Positions 35,901 to 47,900 of a DNA stretch of 64,000 nt are shown here, piece by piece. This stretch comes from Micromonospora sp. NBC_01813 (GTDB lineage: Bacteria; Actinomycetota; Actinomycetes; Mycobacteriales; Micromonosporaceae). The position numbers and the translations under genes were made by a program. Each line of letters opens with the position of its first letter. Within the stretch, counting starts at the first letter, position 1. Under the pieces are notes generated by a model, which was not told the origin of the DNA, made no database searches, and saw only the letters and a program-made list of their open reading frames with translations. The stretch is taken from contig NZ_CP109067.1 of the NCBI RefSeq assembly GCF_035917335.1, positions 5,703,001 through 5,767,000 on the forward strand, written 5' to 3'.

Positions 35901-38900
35901 GGGATCGCCGAGCGCGACGCGGAACTTCGCTCCGACGAGCCGTTGGACCCGGCCCGGACGCTGCCGGCCCGCCAGCTGATCGACGACCTGTTCGTCGACC
36001 CGGCCGACCAGCGCGAAGCCGCCGCGCTGTACCACCTCGGTTGGTGGCCGGAACCGGTAGGTGAGCCGATCCACTCGGCCAAGACGCTGGACCGCCTCGT
36101 GCGTGACGTGGTCGACACCGGACTGAGTGTTGCCACGCAGCGGAACCAGCCCTCCCTCGCCGAGTGCCTGGAGCTGGCCCGGTCGCTGATCTCCCGGCTG
36201 TACCCGGCCAGTGGCGGCCCGTTCGCACACTCGGTCCGGGTCCCCCGGTCCCGCGACGACAGCGACCTCGGCCGGACGGCCGGATCGTGGCTGGCGGAGC
36301 GGACCGACTGGGAACGGTTCGGCACGTGGGGTTCGTTGACCGATCGCCTGGGCGAGGCGGACCTCGGTCCAGGGGCGACAGCGGTGGTGCTGCTCGACCG
36401 GACCAACCAGGACGCCGGCCACGTCTACGCGGCGTACCACACCGCCGACGGCATCCGCTGGATGGATCTGACGGCGGACGGCCGCCCCGTACTGCTCGAT
36501 CGGGGTGTCACCCCGATCGACCTGGACGCGGAGATCGACGCCCGAGCCGTGGTGATCGACCGGACCGGCGTCGTTCGGCCGGTGGGCGATCCCGACGCAC
36601 TGCAGTCGAACTCGCTGGCCCGGTCGACCGCAGACCCACGACGCAGCTCGGGGTACCGGGGCGGCGGGATCGAAAGCGAACGCACCATGCCGATCCGGGT
36701 CGCTGGCGGCTATCGGCTACCGCGGGGAGAGGAGATCGCGGCTGACCCGTACGGCAGGTTCTCGGTGGTCGTCGAGACCAAGGATCTGCACCGCCGGGTC
36801 GATGACGCACCGGGTGCACCGGCCGGGACGTACGAACTGCGTGCCGACCCGGATGGGGCGACGATCGAGACGAGTGCCCTCATCCCGGAGCTGGTGACCG
36901 GGATCATCCAGACCCTCGACGACGAGCGAGGACGGATCGAGAACACCGACGAGTTCTGGGACCGGCTGGAGACGCTGGAGGACAGATTCGACAGCGTGGC
37001 CGGCACCCCGGGGCTGCCCAACGCCGACCTTTCCACGCTGCTGACCAGCGCCGGGCTCGATGTCGAGACGGACGGGGAGATCGGTCCGCCGCCAGCTGGC
37101 GACGAGGGCGCGTCACATTCGCACATCACGATGGGTACGCCGGTCGAGTTCCTGTCGGAGTTCCTCGGCTACGTCGCGAAGCACACCTGGCGGGACCAGA
37201 CGGTCAGCTACGAGTCACCGAGTGGGCCGGTCGGCTACCGGACCAAGGAAAATCTGGAAGCCGGGCTCGCCTTCGGACAGCAGGAGGCCGAACACCTCCG
37301 CCGGTTCTTCCCCCGGGGCTCCGACCGGGTGGCCAACGCGGTCGCCGGTGTGCTCGCTCTCGTGTACTCGCAGACCGCCGCCCTCGCCGACCACCTCGCC
37401 GCACCTGAGCAGTTGATCAAAGCGCACGTGGCGGCCCTGTCCCGGCATGCCATGTCGCAGTTCTGGGCCGAGCTGCCCTGGTGGGCGCAGATGTACCTGA
37501 GAGTTCAGGCGGACCAGATCCACGACCGGTTCGCGGCGTTTCATCTGAACCACAGCGACCGGCTTCTCGAACGGATCCAGGTAGCCGGGGATGCCGGCTA
37601 CGTCCGGTTGGCCGAGCCCGGTGAGCACTGGACCTCGGCGGTCTTCGACGGCGTGTCGCCGAAGGCCTACCTGTTGGCGGCGTTGTCCGGGCGTCCGTAC
37701 GATCAGCAGATCGCGTTCGGCGCCCTGACCACCCTGGATGCTCTGGACGACAACGACGGCAACCTGAAGGTACGGCTGGCCGTCCTGGAGGTTCGTTCGA
37801 TCGGACAACGGCGCGGACTGGTCCGCGCGCTTCGCGGCTGGTTCGACGGACTCGCTGAGCTGTCGAGAAATCTCTACGAGCGGGCCACGAAGCTGTCGCC
37901 GTTGCGTGTCGAGCCGATGCCGGCAATCGCCATTACCGTCGACCCGGTCGTGGCCAGACTCTTCCGAGCCACCGCGTCGGTCATCGGCGGTGCGTCGCCA
38001 CGGACCGATGACATGTTCGAGCGGACAGGTCCGGAGCTGACCGACGCACTGCGGACGACCTGGGCCGGTGGCCTCGCCCGGGCATCGGTCAGCATGGCGC
38101 CCGCAGTGCGCGCGGCGGTCGCCGAGTTCGCCACCGACCTGCTGTTGCCGATGGTCGACCGGTGGCTGAGCGAATCGGACTGGTCCGCCGGCACCTCGGC
38201 TTGGCCGGCGCTCAGCGACCTGTTCGCCGGTGACGGACTCGAACTGCTGCCGAAGGTCATCGCGCGGCTCTCCGCGCGCGACGACGGCACCGTCGAGGCA
38301 ATGGCCGCAATCGGTGACGGGACGGTGGTCTCGCGGGCAACCGCCGTGCTCGCGCTGACCGGTCGCGGTCATGGGCAGCAGGTGGCGCGGTTGCTGACCG
38401 CATCGGACCTGGCCGACCGCCAGCAGGCACTGCGTCGACTCGCCACCGACCTGCCACCGCAGGAGTACCGGGACCTGCTGCCGCTGCTTCGGTCGGTCGA
38501 ACTCGACGAGTCCGGCCGAAACGACATCGAGATGATTCGAGCGATCATCGCCGTGGCCGTTGGTGAGACCGGCCGGGCCGGACGTCTCGTCGACGCGGTG
38601 CTGGGCCGGCTCGACGGTCCGTCCCGGGGATTCTGGGCCGACCAGTTGGCCGAGCAGGGCGACCGAGGTCAGCTCAGCACGGGCACCCTCACCGACCTGA
38701 TCGTCAACCGCGCGATCGACGACTGGTCGACGGCCGCGACCTGGGAGCAGTCGCGCGCCGCCTTCGACTCGATGAGCGAGGTGCTGTCCCAGGCCGGTGG
38801 CGTAGCCCACTCCCGGGCAGTCGATCGGCTGACCGACGAGAGCGGCCGGGAGACCACCGACGACCGGCTTGCCGCCACCCGTGCCGTCTTCGGTTTGGCC

Positions 38901-41900
38901 CGCTTCGGCCTGGTCGACGACGGCTACGCCTATCTCACCGAAGCGGATCCGGCGGTGCGCCGCGACCTGCTCGTCGCCCTGCTGCGCAATCCGGACCTGA
39001 CCGATCCACATCCGGTCGCGAAGCTGACCAGGGGCGTAGACCTGACCCCAGCCGAGGAGGCCGACCTCGCGCTGCTGAACATCGTGATCGACACGGCCGC
39101 CGACAATGAGGCCGACAACGACGCCGACGGCGACATCGATCGCCGGCTCCTCCTGCTGCTCGACGAGCAGCCGACCTGGGCCACACCGGACAATGCCGCA
39201 CTCGCGGCGCTTGTCGGCAGCCACAACTTGGCGGTCTCGCGGGCGGCGGAGCGGACCCGGGCACTGCTCGCCGCGTACGCCCATGCCGAGGAGGCCGCCC
39301 CGACGGACCTTGCCCCGTCGCGCCCGGACCGGCGGGCACCGCTCGACGCGCAGACCCTCACCCACGAGGTACGCGCGGTCGCGGCGCAGGGCAGGGCTGC
39401 CCGGTCGGCCGGACTCCTCACCCTGGCGGACTGCCTCACCCTGGCGCAGTCGCTCACCCGGCGGCTACTCGGCGCCGATCCGGTCGGCCTGGCGTCGAGG
39501 GTGCCGCACACCCGCGACGACATCGACCTGCACCGGACGGCAGAGTCCTGGTTGGCGGACCGGTCGAGTTGGGCACCCGTACGGAGCTGGGAATCGGTCG
39601 AGGAACAGTTGGCCAGCGCCGGCCCGGGGGCGATGACCGTGGTGCTGCTGCGCCGGCCGGGCCGCGCGGTCGGCCATGTGTACGCCGCCTACCACGCCGC
39701 AGACGGTGCGGTGCGCTGGCTGGACCCGGTCCGGGGCGACGGTGACAACGTCTTCACCCGGGCCGAGCGGCCGGAACTGCTGGAGGCACCGGCTGCGGCC
39801 CGGGCGTTGACGATCGGCGCGGACGGGGTGGTGCGCTCGCCGGAGCTCGGCGATCCGGCGTCGAGTGAGTCCACGTCGATCGCGTTGGCCGTCGTGGACG
39901 CGCCGCTCGGCGGGCCGTACCGGGGGATCGGGTTCGAAGCCGAGTGGCTGTTGCCTATTCAACTGCCGGGCAACGCGAACGCCTACTACGCCAGGGACCT
40001 GGTGCTCGCCGAGACCGCGGATCGGTCGCTCACGATCAAGGTGGAGACCCGGCCGCTGCATGTTGCTGAGGGGCAGCCGGGGGCTCCGTTCCGGGCCTTC
40101 ATCGCCGCGCCGGCCGGTGTTCCGGCAACGCCACGCGCGGTAGCGCTGCCGGAGATCGTCTCCGGGATTGTCAAGAACTTCCCGGAGGAACAGGGACGCG
40201 TCGAGGACACCGACGCCCTGTGGCAGCGCATGGCGGCGGTAGAGCGTCGGATCAACGAACGGATCGGCCCGGGGACGGGCGTGCCCGGTGTGCCGACGCA
40301 GCCGCTCGGGGAGGTCCTCGACGGGCTCGGTTTCGAGGTCAGCGACTCCACCGCCGGGATGCTGATCGGGCCGACCCCGCAGGGGGAGCCGAGTAGGCTC
40401 CACGTGCACATCACCACGGCGGCAGCGACGGAAAGCCTGCTCGCGGGCCTTGAGCACATCGCCGAGAACACCTGGCGGGACGAAGCGACCGGCATGCCGG
40501 TCAAGGAGCGGCTGACCGAGGGACTGGCTTTCGGTCAGGACGTCGCCGACGACACCGGACAGTTCTTCGGCGATCTCGGTCTGCTGCCGTCCGACCGGGT
40601 GCTGCACGCCGTCCATGGCTTCCTGGGCCTGCTCTACTCACACTCGAGTGCCGTAGCCGCGAAGTACGCGAACCTGTTGGTGATGGTCAAGCGGCACAAT
40701 GCGGTGCTCGCCCGGGTGGCGATGGTGCGGTTCTGGGCAGAGCTACCGCTGTGGGTCCGGATGCAGCTGTTGTTGGACGTCGATCGCATCCTCGAGGCGT
40801 TCACCAGTTACCACTCGGAACCTGGGAACAGGGCTGAGATCGCCGGCTGGTCGAGCGCCAATGACTACTTCACGGCCCCGCTTCAGGGTCGCGAGATCAG
40901 CCAGCATGACGCGTTCACCGCGATGGCCGAGTGGCCAGACCTGGACACCAACGACGGCCGGTTGCGGGTACCGGTCGGCGGGCTGGAGATCCGGTCGTAC
41001 GGATCGAAGTGGCTGACCGTCGCGCAGGCCCGTGAGCACGTCGAACGGCTTGGACAACTCTTCGGCGCGGCCTACGAGCAGGCGGCGGCGCACCCCGTAC
41101 TGCTGCGGGACGAGCCGCTGCCGCCGACAGGCACCGTCCCGGCCGACGCGGATCTCGGCCTGCTCGCCCTCTACCAGGCGCTGGATCTCGTCGCCCGCCG
41201 GGACTTCGACGCGGCGGTGCGGCTGATCGACTCGACGCCACAGCTGACCGCGGAGCAGGCCGGGACATTCGGTGGCGCACTCACCGTGCTCGCCGACTTC
41301 GAGAAAGACCAGGGTGCCGATCGGCGTCAGCTCGGCGACGACTTGGACCTGTTCGCCAGCAGGCTGCTCACCCGATGGATCGACGCGGTCGTCGACGCGC
41401 CGACCTGGCAGGACGCGGCCGACAAGTGGATCGACACCCGCGACCTGTTCCGCAACGACACCGGCCGAATGGCCGCCGAGCACCTGTATCGGCACCTGCA
41501 GCACCGGGCGCGCGACGCCTCGTCGGCGGATGTCATCAACCGGATCGCCGCCGTCAAGGAACTCCTGAGGATTGCCCGGTCCGGTGCGGACCCGACGGCG
41601 TTGGATTTCCTGGCCGAGCCGGATCCGGACCGCCGGGTCGAGAAGCTGACCTCGCTGGTCGACCGGATCGGGGTCGCGTCGGCCACCCGGATGTTCCTGT
41701 GGGCCAACGGAGTCGCTCCCAGCCAGTCGGAGCTGTCCCTGCTGGAACAGGTCCGCCGGGCGGGTTCGAGACCGAGCGGCGACGTACGGGCGAGGTGGGC
41801 CGTCACGGTCGCCGGGCTGGCTGCCGGCCGACCACCTGCCCTCGCCCGGTCGGTCATCACTTTCGCCACCGACCTGATCATGCCGTTCATCGACGAGTGG

Positions 41901-44900
41901 TTGGTCGAATCGGACCGGACCATCGTCGACGAGGGGTGGCAGGCTATCCGTTCGTTGCTTACCGGCCCGGGGCGGCTGCTGCTGCCCGAGGTGGCCGCCC
42001 GACTCGTTGCCCGCGGCACCGACGGCACAGCCGATGCTGCGGCGAGGCGGGCGCTGGCGGTGATCGACCTGCCGGCCCCCGGCCATGGCCAGCAGGTCGC
42101 GCGGCTGCTGACCGCCCCGGACCCGGCCGGTCGACGGCGCGCGATGCGCGAGCTGCTCGCCGTCGTGACACCTCAGCAGTACGCGGACCTGCTGCCGCTG
42201 CTCAGGTCGGTCGAGCTCGACGAAGGTGGGCGGATCGACATCACGATGGTGCAGGCGATCGCCGCCCTGGCCGGTGGGCATCCGGAGACTGCCGGCCAGC
42301 TCGTCGGTGAGGTGGCGGATCTGCTCGACGGCCCCACCCGCGTGGCCTGGGCGGGTTTCCTGCACCGGCGGGTCAGCTCCCACGGTGTCGACCCGAGCGC
42401 TCTCGCCGACCTGCTCGTCGACAGCGCCGTCGACGAGTGGCGCACCGCCCCCACCTGGGAACGGTCCCGCGAGGCCTTCACCTCGATGGCCGAGTTGCTC
42501 GGGCGGGCCGGCGACGGCGCCCACGCGCGCGCGCTGCACCGGGTGACCGAGCAGAGCGCTCGCGAGCCCGAGGACGCCCGGGCCGCCGCCACCCAGGGCA
42601 TCTTCCAACTCTCCCGCATCGGCCTGGAGGATGAGGCGTACGACTATCTGACCCAGCCGGATCCGCGGACGCGCCGCCAGCTCTTGGGCGAGCTGCTCGC
42701 CGACCCGGACGTGTCGGATCTGGTGCCGCTGGCCCAGCTGACCCGTGGCGTCGACCTGGTCGCGGCCGAACGGGTCGACGCCGCACTGTTGACCATCGTG
42801 ATCGACCAGGTGGCCGGGAACGAGACCGACGCCGAGCACCGGCTGGTGCTGTTGTGGACGCAGGACCCGACACGGGTGACACCGGACCATCCCGTCCTCA
42901 CCACGCTGGCGACCAGCCCGGACCAGTCGACAGTCCGCGCGGTGGAGCAGGTCCGCTCGTCGATCACCGAGCTCGGCCCGGGTAGCGACCTGCCGCCGGG
43001 CGGCGACCAGCCGGCACCCACGCGGTCGGAGCTCGCCGAGTTCCTGGCGCCGTCGCCGGAGCCGAGCCGCCCACCGACCCCCGAAGACCAGTTGCTGACC
43101 AGGATCTTCGGCTCGGCGGCGCCGGCCGAGGAGTTGGCGTACCGGCCGGAGAACGCGGACGCGGCCTTCGACCTGCGGTCGATCACCCAGGCGTTGCTGA
43201 CCGCGTCCGGCCTCGACGCGCAGACCCCGGCCCCGAGCGACCGGGAGCACGGCCTGGACAGCCTGGCCGGTCAACTCGGCGTCACCCGGGCCGACCTGCC
43301 GTCGATCGGCTACCTGGCGGTCCGGGCGTACGGAGTCGACGGGGTCACCGTCGCCCGGCTCGCCGCAGCGCAGCGGGCGCTCGCCATGCTGAGCCGGGAA
43401 CCGGACGGGCCGGACCTGGTCGGCGAACCTCTGGTCGAGCGGCTGCTCGCCGAGGCACGGGCCGACGACGGCGACACCGACGCCACCATCCGGCTCATGC
43501 GGGTGCTCGAGATCGCGCCGCGAACGTCGACCCGGCGGCCCGGTGCCACGGACCTGGCGAAACGGTACGCGCGTTCCGCACGGCAGATCGTCGACTCGAG
43601 CGCGGCCGACCCGCTCGACGGCGAAGGCCGGATCTGGTGGCTGGGCGGCGACGACGCGCCGGTCGGGATCGCCCCGGTGAACGGGACGCTCGTGGTCGCG
43701 TACGCGGCGGCGGCCGATCTCGCCCCGGCCGGCTGGCCGGTGCCCGGCGGTGCCGCGCTGCTCGCGCAGCTGGCCGACGCGGTCCGCCGGGAGGCCGACG
43801 TGGACGGCGCGCTCCCGGTCATTTTGGTGCCGGTGACCGACGGGCCGGTGCAGATCGACCAGGTCCGAGCCGACCTGGCCGGACTGGCCCGTCGAGTGGA
43901 CGGCCTCGGGGTGTCGATCGCCGACCCGGTGGACCGCGACGCGGTCAGGCCGGAATCCGACTCGTCGTCCACAGCGACCGCGTCCTCGCTCGCCGCGCCG
44001 TGGACCGGCGACGCACTCTCCCCGGCCGACGTCCGGCACTTCTACCGGATCGCCCGCGAGGTCGGCTGGACCTCGGCCGACGGCCGCTGGGAGCAGGTGC
44101 GGCATCGGCTGAAGCGGGCGGTCGGCTGGCGGACGCCACGGGACAAGGCGTGGGAGTTCGTCCAGTGGGCGGTCAGCGACGGCAGTCGGGTCCGGGACGA
44201 CTTCCTGCTCCGAGGCCATGGGCTGTATCTGGCCACTGTCGATGATCGGCAGGTGTTCGTCCGCGCACAGGTCGACGAGCACGGAAACCTGATCCGGGCG
44301 CTACGCCCACTGCCGGTGGACGAGGAAGTGGCCCGCGCCGGACTGACCTGGCTGGTGAACGATCTGCTCCAGGCCGGTTGGCGGGTGCGGCACGGCGCGG
44401 CCGAACAGATCGACTGGGCGTCTCGGCGTATCGAAGTCGACGTCTTCACCGAGTCCGACACCAACGCCTTCCTGGAAGCCCACGATGCCCTGCTCGGGCT
44501 GACGTACGCCAGGGAAAGCCGGTTCTTTCGGATCGCCGACCCGGAGATCCTCGCCGAGGTACGTGCGGTGGCGCGGGCGGCGTACCGGGCGCTGGCCCGC
44601 GGACCCGGCTCGGACGACCAGCAGCGCTGGGCCGAGCGGACCGAGGCCTGGCGTCAGGTCGTGCTCCTGATCGCCGACCGGATCGGACTGCCGCCGCCGG
44701 CCACCATCTCCTTCGTGGCCCGGACCGACGACGACGCACACTCGTGGGGCAGCTTCCGGAAAAGCGACTGGCATCTGTCGCTGTCCATCGACCGTCCGGT
44801 CGACGACATTCTCGCCACGGTCGTACACGAGATGCTGCATCTCGAACAGGCAGCGGCTGCCTACCGCGCCGTGCACGCCGCCGGCCACGACCCGGCTGCC

Positions 44901-47900
44901 AGGTCGGACCTTTGGTCGCCGGCCAGTCGCGTGGTGATCCACGACCGGGCCGTCACCGATTTCCTGGCCCGCAGCGGGCCGTCCGACGGCCGGCTGCCGG
45001 CACTCGCCCTGCGGCAGGTCGCGGGTGATTCGAACCTCGCCTACGCGATCGATCCTTGGACTGCGATGGACGACGCCGCACGCGCGAAGGCCGATCCGGG
45101 TTCGGCTCCGGCCGGCAGCCGGGTCCATCGGCGGCTGCGGGCCGGCGAGGCGAAGTGGCGCCGCACGCGAGACGAGGTGCATTCGGAGTATCTCGCCCGG
45201 CCGGTGGAGGCCCCGGCGCTGCATCTCGAGGCCCAATTCGAGGCCGGCGGATCGGTCCGCGACTGGAGTTCCGAGCCCCGCGCGCAGGTGCCACCGATCG
45301 ACGGATACGAGTTGGTCAGCCTCGGCGAGGCCGGGACCTTCGTCCGGCCGGCGGACTCATCGGCGCAGCCGCCGCATCGGCTGCCCCCGGCATCGGACCC
45401 GCTGGTGGTCGTGCACGTTGCCGATCCGGCGCAGGCCGGCCGGGTCCTGACCGAGCTACGTGACCACCTTCCGGCCAAGGTGCTGGTGGAGCTGACCACC
45501 GACGGCCCGACGACCGGGCCGTGGGCGTCGGCGGAACAGGCGGTGGGGCTTGCCCAGCTACTGAGCGGCTCCCGGCGGCTGCTGCTCGGCGTCGACCTGG
45601 TCGATCCGGGCGGCCCGCTGGCCGACCATTTCGTGGCGCTCGGTCCGACGTTCAAGGGCACGATGCATCCGTTCGCCGCCTTCTACGAGTTGTACGCCGA
45701 GCCCATCCCGCCCGGGCCGGACGGCAGTGTTCCGCTGAGCAGCCGTGGTGGTCCGGGCGCAAGACTGCCCACCATGGAGTTCCGGGCGGTCGGTGGGCGA
45801 CTCTGGATCGGGGAACTCGACGACGTGCCGCAGATCGAGGCGGGCGATCCTCAGGTGGTCATCGGATCACCGTCGCGGGACACCCCGTGGCATCTGTGGT
45901 GGCAGGCGCTGGACATCGTCCGGATTCTGCAGGTCGGCGGCGGGGTCCCGCCCCACCAGGGCGACGTGCGGGTGCATCGGCCGCAGCCGCGGCCAGCGGA
46001 ATTGCCGGACGTCGGGATCGAGTCGATCCACGACATCACCGACCAGGACCGGCGGCTGTTCCACACCGCGTTCGGCGACGAGCACACCCTCGACCCGGAA
46101 GGCTTCGCCGAGGAGCGGGCGGGGGGTTCGTTCACGGCGTACCACGTGGTCGACGCGCTGCTCGACGTGGCCGGCGTCGACCCAGCGGCCACCGACCCCG
46201 CGACGCTCGTCGCTGCCCTGACCGACCTCGCCGATCGGCTGGGGGTGGTCGCTACGGTGCCGCCGGACCCGCTGCAGGTCCGGCAGACGCTGTTCGCCGT
46301 CGGACTCGTCGCCGCCCGCGAGCACGGGATCGGCCAACTGACGCCGCAACTGCTGGCGCAGACCTTCGCGCAGCTGCCGCCGGAGCAGATAGCGGACCTG
46401 CTGCAGCCGGACCCGTCGTTGGACGGATCGCGCATCGTCGCCGACTTCGCCGAATTCGACGACTTCGCTGGCTTTCTCCCGGCGGAATCCGCAGCGGATC
46501 CGGCACAGTGGGTCTGGGATGTCGTTTCCGACGGCGAGGGTGGCTTCCTGGCCGACGGGATGCCGCTGATGATGCAACGCACCGTCGTCTCCGGCCGTCA
46601 GGTGCTGGCCCTGCTGACTCCGCAGGACTGGGAGCAGGTCTCGACCGGCACGCTGCGTTCCGACCCGGCCGACCCGGCGCAGGCACCGGGCCGGATCTGG
46701 CTCCCGACCGGTGAGCTGCCCGCCGTGGTGGTGCACGGCGCGGGCGAGTTCGTCCGGGTGCCGGTCCGCCGTGGCGACCAGACGGTGGAGGTACGGCTGA
46801 CGGCGGCGCAGTTGGCGACGGTGACCGCCGATCTGCCGCCGGACGTGGCCCTGCTGGCCTGCCGGACCGGTGAACTCGACGAAGGCTTCGCCCAGCGGTA
46901 CGCGGACGCGCGTGACGGCACGGTCCTGGCTCCCCGCGACGACCTGTATGTCCCGTTCGAGTCGTCGTCGTCGGCCGACGACGGGCGGACCGACGACGCT
47001 CAACTGATCACCCGTACGGAGGGGTCTGCCCGGGGCGGCCGATCCTGGGTGTTGTTCGTCGGCAACGGAGCCGGTGAGGGCTGGGACTCCCTGAACGACA
47101 TGACCAAGGATGAGGTAGGCCAGGACATCGACCTCGACGGTTTCCGTTCGGTCGACTCCGGCGAGGACGGCATCCGGCTCGGCGGCGGTGTCGAGGAGGA
47201 GGAGACGGTCCTGCTGTTCTTCTCCGACGACACCGATCCGGAGTCGGTACGCGGGCACACCTTGGCCGAGGCGCAGGACGGATCGTTCCGGATCGTGGTG
47301 GAGACCAAGGACTTCTACCAGTCCGGTGACAGGTACTACCGCACCGAGGAAGACGCGATCGAGGACGACGACAACGACGATCACCACGTGTGGTCGGTGA
47401 AGCTCGGCCTGATCGAGCGGGTCTCCTCGGTGCTGCGGGTGCACCCGCACGAGGTGGGGCGCTACGACCCCGAGCCGGTGTTCGACGCGTTCGACCGGAT
47501 GGCGGCGGTGGCCGACCGGATCCCCGGGGAACCAGGCTCCGGGCCGACGATCGCGCTGACCGACCTGTACCCGTCCGAGCAGCTGACCTTCACTGAGCTG
47601 GGACGGAAGGCCCAGATCGGGCCGCGGCCGATCGGTGACGGCCCAGGTAACCACTTCCACCTCAGCTTCGGGTCGATCTACTCCGGACTGCGTTCGTTCG
47701 TCGAGTTCACCGGGAACAACGTCTGGCGTGACCAGTCGTACGGTTACCTCACGAAGGACCACCTCAGCGACGGCCGGGCACTCGGCGAGAAAGCGGCCGC
47801 GCGGTTCATCCTGGCCGTACAGTCCCAGGGGCAACTGCCCCAGGGGACGGCCACCGCTGAGCTCGACCTGCGGTCGGTCCCGCCGGAGGTGCGCCATCAG

